A stretch of DNA of 34,301 bases from Candidatus Giovannonibacteria bacterium RIFCSPLOWO2_02_FULL_45_28 (GTDB taxonomy: Bacteria > Patescibacteriota > Minisyncoccia > UBA11713 > 2-01-FULL-45-33). Shown piece after piece: positions 21,110-28,305 of the stretch. The position numbers were made by a program, and so were the translations under genes. The stretch lies in contig MFIM01000012.1 in assembly GCA_001780725.1 (NCBI GenBank), positions 1 to 34,301 on the forward strand, given 5' to 3'. Every line of letters begins with the position of its first letter. The stretch's first letter is position 1. The notes under the pieces are model-generated. The model had not been told where the DNA came from. It did no database searches and saw only the letters and a list, made by a program, of their open reading frames with translations.

Positions 21110-22714
21110 TTATACTCCTCCTATTATTTTTGTCAATACCTCCCTAATCATCTCCGGATTTGCGGTGCCTTTAGTTTCTTTCATCACTTGACCGACCAGA
21201 AATTGGAGAGATTGCTGTTTCCCCTTTTTAAAATCCTCAACCGCTTTTGGATTTTGAGAAATTGTTTTTTTAGCGATTTCCGAAAGAGCTGATTCGTCCC
21301 CTACTTGTTTTAGCCCCTTGGATTCTATGATTGTAGACGGGTCGCCGCCATGCTCAACCATTATTCGCAAAACATCTTTGGCGACGCGCGAATTAATTTC
21401 TTTTTTATAAATCATTTTAATCAGTTCTGCGAAATTTTCCGGATCAACCAAAAGTTCGTTCGGCGGAATTTCTTTTTCTTTCATTAATCCCAAAAGATCG
21501 GAGGTAAAATAATTAGCAGCCAATTTGTAGCTTTCCTCCTCAACACTACCCGGCTCCTCGAAACCTGGTTTTGAGACTGCCAAAAAACCAGGTTTCTTCC
21601 CGCCGGGCAGTGTTTTCCCGGAAAGCCATTCCCGCAATTCAGAAATAACTTTTTCCCAAAAAGCTGAAAGCGAGCGTTCACGAACCAAAGTCTCAACTAA
21701 ACCGGCCGAAATTCCGTATTCCTCCGTAAATCTTTTTCTCTTCCCTGCGGGCAACTCCGGAATAGTCGCGCGCAATTCCTCAATATAATCATCCGAAAAC
21801 TCCATCGGCGGCAAATCCGGTTCAGGAAAATAACGGTAATCATGCGCTGATTCCTTGGAGCGCTGGGAAAAAGTTGCTTCTTTATTTTCATCCCATCCGC
21901 GCGTTTCCTGTACGACCTTTTTACCCGATTCTAAAACCTCAATTTGCCGTTTTGCTTCGTATTCAATCGCTTTTTCAACCGAGCGAAAAGAATTAAGATT
22001 TTTTACCTCAACCTTTGTACCCAAGGTCGCAGAATTACGCTGATCTGACGCAGAATTACGCAGAACAGAATCAGTTCCGCGACCTTCTGCGCCCATTCCG
22101 CGTTGTTCGGCGGTTTCAGTTTTTTTAACTGAAACATTGGCCTCGCACCTCATTTCCCCTTTTTCCATGTTTGCTTCGGAAACGCCAAGATACTGAAAAA
22201 CCAACTGCAGTTCCTCGGCAAATTCACGCGCTTGCCTTGCTGAAGTCATATCCGGTTCAGTAACTAATTCCATTAACGGAATCCCGGCTCTGTTGAAATC
22301 CACAAGACTTGATGTTTCGTGTTTCGTGCTTCGTGCTTCGTGAATTAATCTGGCAGTATCTTCCTCCAAATGCACCCTTGTAATCCTTACGCCTTTTAAA
22401 TTGCCGCCAAACACCAATGGGTGTTTATATTGCGAAATTTGATAGCCCTTCGGAAGATCCGGATAAAAATAATTTTTGCGGTCAAAACGCGAAAATTTCT
22501 TAACCTCGCCACCCAAAGCCAACCCGACCCGCTGGACATGCCGCACCGCCTCTTCGTTTATCACAGGAAGCGTCCCCGGGTGCCCCATGCACACGGGACA
22601 AATGTTTATGTTTGGGTGTTTCTCATCCGGATCGTTCTTGGAAGCGCAAAACATCTTCGTTTTTGTGCGAAGCTCCGCGTGTATTTCCAGACCGATTGTC
22701 GCTTGATATTCCAC
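21110..22714 (-). CDS. gatB: Aspartyl/glutamyl-tRNA amidotransferase subunit B
   Basis: The GatB kinase-like subunit of GatCAB, which makes Gln-tRNA or Asn-tRNA by transamidation. Seen are TIGLEIHAELRTKTKMFC, NINICPVCMGHPGTLPVIN, FDRKNYFYPDLPKGYQISQY, LVDFNRAGIPLMELVTEPD, RCEANVSVK and the C-terminal Yqey-like helical domain ending NPEMIREVLTKIIGG. It is 534 aa against about 475-490. Three in-frame repeat tracts explain the excess: a tandem TTCGTG tract (22315-22342), doubled CGCAGAATTACGC (22028-22061) and a 73-nt palindromic element (21542-21614). gatA and gatC are not in the window. The start is a GTG with TATATT 7 nt upstream. Confidence 0.96.
   Translation of the reverse strand: MEYQATIGLEIHAELRTKTKMFCASKNDPDEKHPNINICPVCMGHPGTLPVINEEAVRHVQRVGLALGGEVKKFSRFDRKNYFYPDLPKGYQISQYKHPLVFGGNLKGVRITRVHLEEDTARLIHEARSTKHETSSLVDFNRAGIPLMELVTEPDMTSARQAREFAEELQLVFQYLGVSEANMEKGEMRCEANVSVKKTETAEQRGMGAEGRGTDSVLRNSASDQRNSATLGTKVEVKNLNSFRSVEKAIEYEAKRQIEVLESGKKVVQETRGWDENKEATFSQRSKESAHDYRYFPEPDLPPMEFSDDYIEELRATIPELPAGKRKRFTEEYGISAGLVETLVRERSLSAFWEKVISELREWLSGKTLPGGKKPGFLAVSKPGFEEPGSVEEESYKLAANYFTSDLLGLMKEKEIPPNELLVDPENFAELIKMIYKKEINSRVAKDVLRIMVEHGGDPSTIIESKGLKQVGDESALSEIAKKTISQNPKAVEDFKKGKQQSLQFLVGQVMKETKGTANPEMIREVLTKIIGGV
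21542..21614. repeat. 73-nt palindromic element in gatB
   Basis: Outer arms AACACTACCCGGC/GCCGGGCAGTGTT (one mismatch) and inner perfect arms AAACCTGGTTTT/AAAACCAGGTTT. It encodes roughly TLPGGKKPGFLAVSKPGFEE, which is out of place in GatB. Confidence 0.8.
22028..22061. repeat. Direct repeat in gatB
   Basis: CGCAGAATTACGC at 22028-22040 and 22049-22061, 21 nt apart, so the frame is kept; encodes the RNSASDQRNSAT stretch. Confidence 0.75.
22315..22342. repeat. Tandem TTCGTG(C/T) repeat in gatB
   Basis: About four copies of a 7-nt unit, encoding HEARSTKHETSS in place of a short loop. Confidence 0.7.
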
Positions 22715-22731
22715 TAAATTTAATATACAAT
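22703..22731 (+). promoter_or_regulatory. efp promoter
   Basis: -35 TTGATA (22703-22708), 17-nt spacer, -10 TACAAT (22726-22731). The ATG at 22741 is 9 nt downstream. It overlaps a divergent gatB promoter on the minus strand (ATGACA, 17 nt, TATATT). Confidence 0.7.
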
Positions 22732-22740
22732 TTTTTCAAC

Positions 22741-23352
22741 ATGTTGTCATACACCGATTTAACAAAGGGGACAATGTTTGAGATGGACGGCGAGCCATAT
22801 CTTGTTTTGGAGTACACTTTTTTGCGCATGCAGCAGCGCAAACCCACCGTGCAAACCAAGCTCAAAAATCTGATTACGGGCAAAATCGTTGCCAAATCTT
22901 TCCAAGGAAGCGACGCCTTTCCCGAAGCCGAAATAGAAAAACAGCCGATAATTTTCCTCTATTCCAACAAAGGAGAATTTTGGTTTTGCGAAAAAGGCAA
23001 TCCCCCGCCTCGCCTTGACGATCAAGGCGAGTCGAGGCGGGCAAAAACCGTCCGCTTTTCTATGAAAGAAGAGCAATTGGGCGACATTGCAAAATTTTTA
23101 AAACCGAATACAGAGGCAATCGCTTACAAATTCGGAGAGAAAATCATCAATATAGAGCTTCCGGTAAAAATGGATTACAAAGTCGTTGAAGCCCCGCCTT
23201 CTTACAAAGGCGATACCGCCACCGGCGGCTCAAAAACCGTCAAATTAGAAAACGGCCTTATGGTGCAAGTCCCGATGTTTATCAACGAAGGCGACATCAT
23301 CCGCATAAACACCTCAACCGGCGAATACGTTGAGCGCGCCGAGAAAAAATAA
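22741..23352 (+). CDS. efp: Elongation factor P with in-frame repeat insertion
   Basis: EF-P relieves ribosomes stalled at polyproline. The 203 residues carry the KOW domain (starting LTKGTMFEMDGEPYLVLEYTF), the middle OB domain (SFQGSDAFPEAEIEKQPIIFLYSNKGEFWF) and the C-terminal OB domain ending MFINEGDIIRINTSTGEYVERA. Normal length is about 187; the extra residues GNPPPRLDDQGESRRAK are encoded around the palindrome at 23004-23041. The domain I tip, usually KPGKGQA with a modifiable Lys34, reads RMQQRKP, so the canonical lysine position appears to be Gln. It is transcribed from a good promoter and is divergent from gatB. Confidence 0.96.
   Translation: MLSYTDLTKGTMFEMDGEPYLVLEYTFLRMQQRKPTVQTKLKNLITGKIVAKSFQGSDAFPEAEIEKQPIIFLYSNKGEFWFCEKGNPPPRLDDQGESRRAKTVRFSMKEEQLGDIAKFLKPNTEAIAYKFGEKIINIELPVKMDYKVVEAPPSYKGDTATGGSKTVKLENGLMVQVPMFINEGDIIRINTSTGEYVERAEKK
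23004..23041. repeat. Palindromic insertion in efp
   Basis: CCCGCCTCG/CGAGGCGGG and CCTTGA/TCAAGG pair around a 3-nt loop, with a small bulge in the right arm. It is preceded by GGCAATCC, as is the dnaE palindrome, and both encode GNPPP. Confidence 0.8.
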
Positions 23353-23354
23353 AA
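23333..23354 (+). repeat. 22-bp direct repeat, left copy (efp 3' end)
   Basis: Starts AGCGCGCCGAG and ends AATAAAA; covers the last efp codons and stop. An identical copy lies at 23705-23726. Confidence 0.85.
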
Positions 23355-23366
23355 GCGCAAAAATGC

Positions 23367-23394
23367 AAAGGGGCTGTCAAGGACAGCCCCTTTT
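23367..23394. terminator. Strong bidirectional terminator
   Basis: 12-bp stem AAAGGGGCTGTC/GACAGCCCCTTT with a 3-nt loop. It can serve efp on the plus strand and the non-coding RNA on the minus strand. Confidence 0.85.
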
Positions 23395-23576
23395 AAAATG
23401 GAGATGCGGCGAGATTGCATCACGTATTTCGCCTCTTGGTCAGCTCGTCAGCTGACGGTCTAGGCCGCTCCCCAAGTAGGAACGCCGGTTTCACTTGCGA
23501 CGTAGCGCTTTTCGCATGCCCATTAGTTCCAGCTCTGGGCCAGCATAGTCCCTCCTCTGTGCAACTCGGTAGAGAC
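23371..23576 (-). ncRNA. Structured non-coding RNA, family not identified
   Basis: A perfect extended -10 (TGT-TATAAT, 23583-23588, minus) precedes about 180 nt of GC-rich DNA without a convincing ORF, ending in a strong terminator. The ends can pair (CGAG...TTGCA with TGCAA...CTCG). Internal pairs include GCCCA/TGGGC and GGAAC/GTTCC, giving a rod-like or branched fold. Size, promoter and rod shape recall 6S RNA, but I cannot confirm it. I see no SRP GGAAGGAAGCAG motif, tmRNA tag or RNase P signature. A GAGGAGGGACT before an ATG opens only a 7-codon frame (MLAQSWN). Confidence 0.6.
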
Positions 23577-23582
23577 ATGGGT

Positions 23583-23588
23583 ATTATA
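23583..23588 (-). promoter_or_regulatory. Extended -10 of the non-coding RNA
   Basis: TATAAT with TGT immediately upstream on the minus strand; TTGAGC lies 19 nt further up as a poor -35. Expected start near 23576. Confidence 0.6.
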
Positions 23589-23704
23589 ACACAATACGCA
23601 AATTAGAGCTCAACTTTTATCCATCTAAAATTGCAAGTTTGAGCGCTATAGCTGTCAGATTTGTAATTTAACAAACTCATCCGATCGGTCAAAATTGTTA
23701 AATC

Positions 23705-23726
23705 AGCGCGCCGAGAAAAAATAAAA
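23705..23726 (+). repeat. 22-bp direct repeat, right copy
   Basis: Identical to the efp 3' end (23333-23354). The 372-bp offset brackets the non-coding RNA gene and its promoter. Between the RNA promoter and this repeat I see only a 9-bp inverted repeat (ATTTAACAA/TTGTTAAAT) near 23668-23700. Confidence 0.85.
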
Positions 23727-23749
23727 ACTCCGACGGTGTCGGGGTTTTT
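23723..23749 (-). terminator. Rho-independent terminator
   Basis: Stem AAAAACTCCGAC/GTCGGGGTTTTT with loop GGT; terminates the 23749-24060 gene on the minus strand and may also act on the plus strand. Confidence 0.8.
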
Positions 23750-24060
23750 CACTCACCAAACTTTAGATACCATTTAATTCTATGACAACACATCAAAATG
23801 GTTTTATGTGCTTTAGTTAAACAACCATCATCATCCCGAATTGCGTTTGGGCCGCAACAATATTCGTGCCCGCCTGTAACGTACTCTATGAATTTTTTCC
23901 AAACCTTAGGGCGTTGTTCAGCCACAAGCCTTGAAAATTCTTCTTCAGCTACTGGATCACTAGCCTTTGCTGTTTTTAAATATTGTAAAAGCGCCTCAAA
24001 TACCGTCCTGCCAGAAATTGTGCTGTCCATCAGCATTTTCGTGAATGTCTCTTTATCCAT
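23749..24060 (-). CDS. Hypothetical protein with His-Cys cluster
   Basis: A 103-residue protein from the ATG at 24060 (MDKETFTKMLMDSTISGRTV). A longer frame from a GTG at 24099 would start inside the likely promoter (TAGACA, 18 nt, TATTTT). The middle is helical (EEEFSRLVAEQRPKVWKKFIEYV) and the C-terminus carries GGHEYCCGPNAIRDDDGC and MCCHRIKWY, five cysteines and two histidines that could bind metal. It has its own terminator. Function unknown. Confidence 0.65.
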   Translation of the reverse strand: MDKETFTKMLMDSTISGRTVFEALLQYLKTAKASDPVAEEEFSRLVAEQRPKVWKKFIEYVTGGHEYCCGPNAIRDDDGCLTKAHKTILMCCHRIKWYLKFGE

Positions 24061-24116
24061 TGAAATTCCGCCGTATCCCTTCTGGATAAAAAATAGCACA
24101 ATTTCATTATTTTTGT

Positions 24117-25928
24117 CTAGAGCTCCAGTTTTTCGCCGGGGCGGAGGGTGCCAGAACTGGAAGAACCCTCCCCCTCTCCCCCTCTCTTAGGGAGGGGGTT
24201 GGGGGGTGGGTTATCTACCTCTTGCGAAACATTTTGTTTTTTTGATTCTAGTGATTTCTTCAGCGCCTCGCGCAAAACTTGGAGATTTTCCGGGCGCCGG
24301 AAAGGCTGATGCATTTCAACACGCTGCGGGCGAAAATCTCTGCGTTCCGGCGGACGCCCTTCAAGTTCTCTTAAAGATGCTGTGCGCTCTGTGGGTCTCG
24401 CCGAAAATTCACCGGTACTTGGCCGAGGTGGCCTCGGTGGTTCGCGGCGCGGCATTTGCTGTTTATATTGTCCGGCCATTCCGATATGCTCTTTGCAAAA
24501 TACCGGCCTGTTCGGATCCGGCTGAAAAGGCACTTTTGTGAGCTTTCCGCAAACAAAACAGGTAGCGTCATATAACTGCGCTTGAGGCCGGGCATCTTCC
24601 CCAAATTCGCGCGGCGCAGCCGCAGTCTTTTTTTCCGCAGCGACCTCCATTTCCTCCATCCACTTGTTTATTTTGTCCGAAACATCGGCCTTAGGAGCGC
24701 CGTAATTTTTACGTGAAAATTCAATAATTTGGCTGCGAAAAGATTCGTCCGGTTTCTTTATCGGCGGCAAAGTCGCGGCCGAAAAAGGCCGCGAAGCTAC
24801 CCCGTCAATCATAAGTTTTAAATAAATATTTGCGAAGCCGATATTAACAATGTCCTGCACTTCAAATTCGGGAGAAAATTCTTTTTCCAAAAGCTCGGCG
24901 TCTTCCGCGCCAATCCGGAAAGTTACTGTAGTGCCGACGTTTCCGAAAACCGCATCCCTCACTTTTTCGTCCATTTGCGCAACATATTGATGCGTAAGTA
25001 TTAAAGACAAGCGGTATTTTCTCGCCTCCGAAAGAATATTGGCAAAAGATTCCGAAGCGAAGTTTTGAAACTCGTCTACATACAAAAAGAAGTCCGGGCG
25101 CGCCGCCTCCTGCGTATCCACGCGGCTCATCGCCGAAAGATAAATTTTGGTAACAAGCATGGCGCCGATTAGCCTTGAGTTGTCCTCCCCAACCATCCCT
25201 TTGGAAAGATTGACTATAATTATTTTTTTTTCGTCCATGGCCTGGCGCATATTAAAAGAAGATTTCGGCTGGCCTATGATATTTCTAATCAGCGGATTTG
25301 AAACAAATTGCCCGACTTTATTTTGAATCGCCGGAGTCGCCTCGGCAGCGTATCTGTCGGTATATTTGGCAAATTCCTGCGTCCAAAAGGCTTTTACGAC
25401 CGGATCGGTTATATGCTCAATCACTTTTTTTCTGAAATCCTTATTTATCAGCATCTGATTAATTCCCAAAAGCGTGGAATCCGGATATTCCAAAAGCGCC
25501 AAAATCGTATTATTTAAAATATATTCCATGCGCGCCGACCAGACATCCTGCCATAATTTTTTAAAGACACCCATCAAGCCATCTGCAACCAAATGCCGGC
25601 GCTCTGAATCAATGTTCTCCATAATATTAAAGCCAATAGGCCAATCAGTATCGGCGGGGTTAAGATAAATGACGTCGCCAATTCTTTCTTTTGGCACAAA
25701 ATCCAAAAGGCGGTCTGCGGTATCTCCGTGAGGATCAATAAAAGCCACTCCCTCGCCGGATTGGATGTCCTGTACTGCCATATTTTCCAAAAGAGTGGTT
25801 TTTCCCATGCCGGTCTTCCCGATCACATACATATGCTTCCTGCGGTCTATGTTTTTTATGCCAAATTTCTTCAGCTGATTTCTGAAGTTGGTCTCTCCAA
25901 AATATGTGGTTTTTTGCTCGTCGTTCAT
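24117..25928 (-). CDS. TraD/HerA-like DNA-translocation ATPase
   Basis: A 603-residue hexameric-type ATPase of the conjugative coupling-protein/HerA class. Walker A is YVIGKTGMGKTTLLENMA (residues 34-51), followed by GVAFIDPHGDTADRLLDFVP and DVIYLNPADTDWPIGFNIM. Walker B is FFLYVDEFQNFASESF, and ILTHQYVAQMDEKVRDAVFGN carries the sensor region. A CxxC pair (CFVCGKL) and a later Cys-His (VFCKEHIG) form a small zinc-like site at about residues 455-485, and the tail is Pro/Arg-rich and disordered. The C-terminal NPPPNPLPKRGGEGEG comes from a G/C-rich repeat near 24160-24215. It overlaps the upstream membrane-protein gene by 4 nt. Role in DNA or macromolecule transfer is inferred. Confidence 0.88.
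   Translation of the reverse strand: MNDEQKTTYFGETNFRNQLKKFGIKNIDRRKHMYVIGKTGMGKTTLLENMAVQDIQSGEGVAFIDPHGDTADRLLDFVPKERIGDVIYLNPADTDWPIGFNIMENIDSERRHLVADGLMGVFKKLWQDVWSARMEYILNNTILALLEYPDSTLLGINQMLINKDFRKKVIEHITDPVVKAFWTQEFAKYTDRYAAEATPAIQNKVGQFVSNPLIRNIIGQPKSSFNMRQAMDEKKIIIVNLSKGMVGEDNSRLIGAMLVTKIYLSAMSRVDTQEAARPDFFLYVDEFQNFASESFANILSEARKYRLSLILTHQYVAQMDEKVRDAVFGNVGTTVTFRIGAEDAELLEKEFSPEFEVQDIVNIGFANIYLKLMIDGVASRPFSAATLPPIKKPDESFRSQIIEFSRKNYGAPKADVSDKINKWMEEMEVAAEKKTAAAPREFGEDARPQAQLYDATCFVCGKLTKVPFQPDPNRPVFCKEHIGMAGQYKQQMPRREPPRPPRPSTGEFSARPTERTASLRELEGRPPERRDFRPQRVEMHQPFRRPENLQVLREALKKSLESKKQNVSQEVDNPPPNPLPKRGGEGEGSSSSGTLRPGEKLEL
24163..24210. repeat. G/C-rich inverted repeat in the ATPase gene tail
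   Basis: CCCTCCCCCTCTC is complementary to GGGAGGGGG a few nt on; encodes NPPPNPLPKRGGEGEG in frame. Similar proline-rich repeat peptides are common in repeat-rich genomes. Confidence 0.6.
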
Positions 25929-27211
25929 ATCGGCAAATTAGGAGGAGGGGCGCCGCGTTTGGCTTCTATGCGCGGAGTTGTCGGGGCGGCGACTACCATG
26001 CCCGGGAAATGATAAACCGTAGCCAGTTCTGAAGAAGAGAGCACAAAAGGTTTGCTGCGTCTTTTGTACGGGGGTAAAAAAACAGAGCGCAGTTTGTAAG
26101 ACTTAAAAAGCCTCTGTTTTCTTTTTGGTTCGCGGTAATTTTTAAAAAAATAATCAATGCTGACTGTAATTTTCTTATTCGTCTTAAAGCCGTTCAACGA
26201 CTGCGAAGAAAATTGTTTAAAAATCCCGAACATCGCGGGCACCGCCAAAAAATTATATACATCCCTCTTTGCCAAATATATCCAGCGGATGCAAACCTCA
26301 AAACCAATTTTGGCAATATTGCGTTCAATTGCCTCAATGGTAGTGCGCTCGCCGGGAGAAAGATTGAGCATCCTGAACTGATCAGATTCTTTTTTTGTTG
26401 GCTTGGATTCTGCAGAAACTCCCAAAATGGTTTTAACCGTGTCGTGGATCGCGTCAACCAGTTGCGTTATGAGTGGGCTTTTACTTACGGCTTTTTTCCC
26501 GGTCATCTTAGCCACCAACACTTCGCCCTCCTTTTTCCATTTATCATCCGCGGCCCTCACCAACATTTGTATCCACAGCCGCTCACCGGGCCTCAATTGC
26601 CCAAAAAATTCAAAAAGTGAAGACAGCGGATCAATTTTTCGCTCCTCTTCTTTAGAACTAATATCTTCCAAAACAAAATCTTCATACGTGCGAATCGGAT
26701 AAGCATCCGGTTTGGTCAAAACAAATTCCGTTCCCCACAAATTCCAGTCTTTGTCTGGTAAAACCGCAGGCAAACTTTTTGTATAATCTTCCACAACCCT
26801 AACTTCGCTTGAGGGGTACTGTGCATAAATCTGCGCCTCAAACATTCTTTTAAAAAACTCCATCGTCCATATGTAAAAATGAATGCCTGTTTCGTCTCCT
26901 ATTACCTCCAAAGAAAACCAAGGAGTAACCCATCCATCCCAATACCTGTCTATTAAATTTCCTTTACGCGCCGCGCCGTGTATGCCAGCGAAAATACTCT
27001 CCATAGCCTTGGGGCTTTTTGACACTTCTCTTGGTATTCTTACTTCAAGCAAAATGTACTTTTTGGTAGAAATAAAATTTGCGCGCACGTAATGCAGCCA
27101 GGAGTCGCGGAAAATAAAAAAAAACAGAATAGGCATCCACAAAAACCAGGTTCTGCTCGCCCAAAAAATGAACTCCTTTACGACGGGGTCATTTAAGATT
27201 ATATCTGCCAT
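25925..27211 (-). CDS. Membrane partner of the translocation ATPase
   Basis: A 428-residue protein with one N-terminal membrane segment (FIFWASRTWFLWMPILFFFIFRD, about residues 14-36) and a long cytoplasmic part. IPREVSKSPKAMESIFAGIHG and WFSLEVIGDETGIHFYIW (about residues 59-112) look like an alpha/beta domain, LRPGERLWIQMLVRAADDKWKKEG a second one, and FLPPYKRRSKPFVLSSSELATVYHFPG, then APPPNLPI, a conserved-looking C-terminal tail. The 4-nt overlap with the ATPase and 23-nt overlap with the sigma4-HARE gene imply translational coupling. I infer a membrane platform for the ATPase; no named family is claimed. Confidence 0.8.
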   Translation of the reverse strand: MADIILNDPVVKEFIFWASRTWFLWMPILFFFIFRDSWLHYVRANFISTKKYILLEVRIPREVSKSPKAMESIFAGIHGAARKGNLIDRYWDGWVTPWFSLEVIGDETGIHFYIWTMEFFKRMFEAQIYAQYPSSEVRVVEDYTKSLPAVLPDKDWNLWGTEFVLTKPDAYPIRTYEDFVLEDISSKEEERKIDPLSSLFEFFGQLRPGERLWIQMLVRAADDKWKKEGEVLVAKMTGKKAVSKSPLITQLVDAIHDTVKTILGVSAESKPTKKESDQFRMLNLSPGERTTIEAIERNIAKIGFEVCIRWIYLAKRDVYNFLAVPAMFGIFKQFSSQSLNGFKTNKKITVSIDYFFKNYREPKRKQRLFKSYKLRSVFLPPYKRRSKPFVLSSSELATVYHFPGMVVAAPTTPRIEAKRGAPPPNLPI

Positions 27212-28223
27212 CAGCTAACTTTTTGAAATATTTTTTGTTTTCCAGATTAATAAACACAGTGTTTGGCTTCACGATTCGCTGGCGCAAAACAGCCGAAATT
27301 ATTTTATCTTTAGCCATTGGGCCGTCTTTTTTGAGCACCTCCGTAATCACATCTTTAACCACCCCAGGAGCATATCCCCAGTTTTTAAGCGCGTAAAGAC
27401 CCCTACCCACCAAAACAAAGCGGTCGTCTTTAATAAGTTCATTGTGCACGGTTTGCGTGTGTACCGGCTTGCCAACCAATTTGCCGATTTTAGAAGCGAC
27501 CTCGGAAAAATGCAGTGGCTTGCCGTGCCGCACAAGCACCATGTGCGAAAGATCCCGCACGCCTCTGGGCTTTATTTCCGGAAATTCCGTAAGACCCCAC
27601 TGGCCGAAATAATTTTTGGCAATCAGCTTGGAAAGGCCGAGCCAATTCGCCAAAACGATATTGCTTACTTCCCCGCCAGTAATATGCCGCGCGGACGAAG
27701 AAAGCGTTTCAAACAGCCCGCTTTCTTCCACCGGGTGGCCTGTTTTGCGCAATTCCTCAACCGCGTGAGAAAGGGATTTCTGAGCGCGTTCTTCGGCCCC
27801 TTCGCCATATGCCCAACGATCGCAAAGCTCGTCGTTTTCATGAAATCTTAAGAATGGGTTGTGCAAAGAAAGCAAAAAATACACATGGTTTTCGTGTTTT
27901 GGATGCGGTGCAAGATTTTTCAAAACATGCTCCTCTTTTAAAACACGCCCCTCGTGTTCAAAATACTCCTCCAAGGCCGTAAAAACCACCGTCAGCTCCT
28001 GCATTTGCGGAGATTTTCTAATGCGATTAAAGCCATCTGCTTCAACCTGCCGCACCCGCTCGCGGGTAATGCTGTATTTTTGGCCAATTGCCTCCAAAGT
28101 CATTCGCCTTGGATTTTTACTCAAACCAAAACGCTGCTCCAATATATCTTTGGTCCGCTTTGGCAAAACCATAAACAGCTTTTTTGTGACCTCCTCCGGA
28201 TGAACCGGTAATGCGTATTTCAT
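27189..28223 (-). CDS. Sigma-70 region 4 fused to HARE-HTH domain
   Basis: A 344-residue regulator. Residues 15-72 match sigma region 4: PKRTKDILEQRFGL, then TLEAIGQKYSITRERVRQVEADGFNRIRK, the -35-binding helix-turn-helix. There is no region 2, so it cannot act as a normal sigma factor. The C-terminal part (GKPLHFSEVASKIGKLVGKPVHTQTVHNELIKDDRFVLVGRGLYALKNWG, about 245-295) is a HARE-HTH domain, as in the RNA polymerase delta subunit and some restriction enzymes, and a second winged-helix-like repeat follows (KDVITEVLKKDGPMAKDKIISAVL). It opens the ATPase operon. A strong promoter (TTGACA, 17 nt, TAGTGT) precedes it. Confidence 0.88.
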   Translation of the reverse strand: MKYALPVHPEEVTKKLFMVLPKRTKDILEQRFGLSKNPRRMTLEAIGQKYSITRERVRQVEADGFNRIRKSPQMQELTVVFTALEEYFEHEGRVLKEEHVLKNLAPHPKHENHVYFLLSLHNPFLRFHENDELCDRWAYGEGAEERAQKSLSHAVEELRKTGHPVEESGLFETLSSSARHITGGEVSNIVLANWLGLSKLIAKNYFGQWGLTEFPEIKPRGVRDLSHMVLVRHGKPLHFSEVASKIGKLVGKPVHTQTVHNELIKDDRFVLVGRGLYALKNWGYAPGVVKDVITEVLKKDGPMAKDKIISAVLRQRIVKPNTVFINLENKKYFKKLADGRYNLK

Positions 28224-28235
28224 ATGTTTAAATAA

Positions 28236-28264
28236 ACACTAGCAAACTTATAAAAAAGTGTCAA
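28236..28264 (-). promoter_or_regulatory. Promoter of the ATPase operon
   Basis: Perfect -35 TTGACA (28259-28264), 17-nt spacer, -10 TAGTGT (28236-28241) with TGC upstream. Leader about 6 nt. Confidence 0.75.
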
Positions 28265-28305
28265 ATCCATGTCACCTTCAGCCTAACAAGAGCACCAAAA
28301 TCATG

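Noticed and set aside
23500-23560. Leader peptide MLAQSWN with a GAGGAGGG site in the non-coding RNA
   Set aside because: No regulated downstream gene exists before the terminator. The frame is only seven codons, so it is mentioned only as a curiosity.
23415-23606. 63-aa ORF on the plus strand over the non-coding RNA
   Set aside because: It opposes the promoter and terminator of the RNA and has no plausible protein features.
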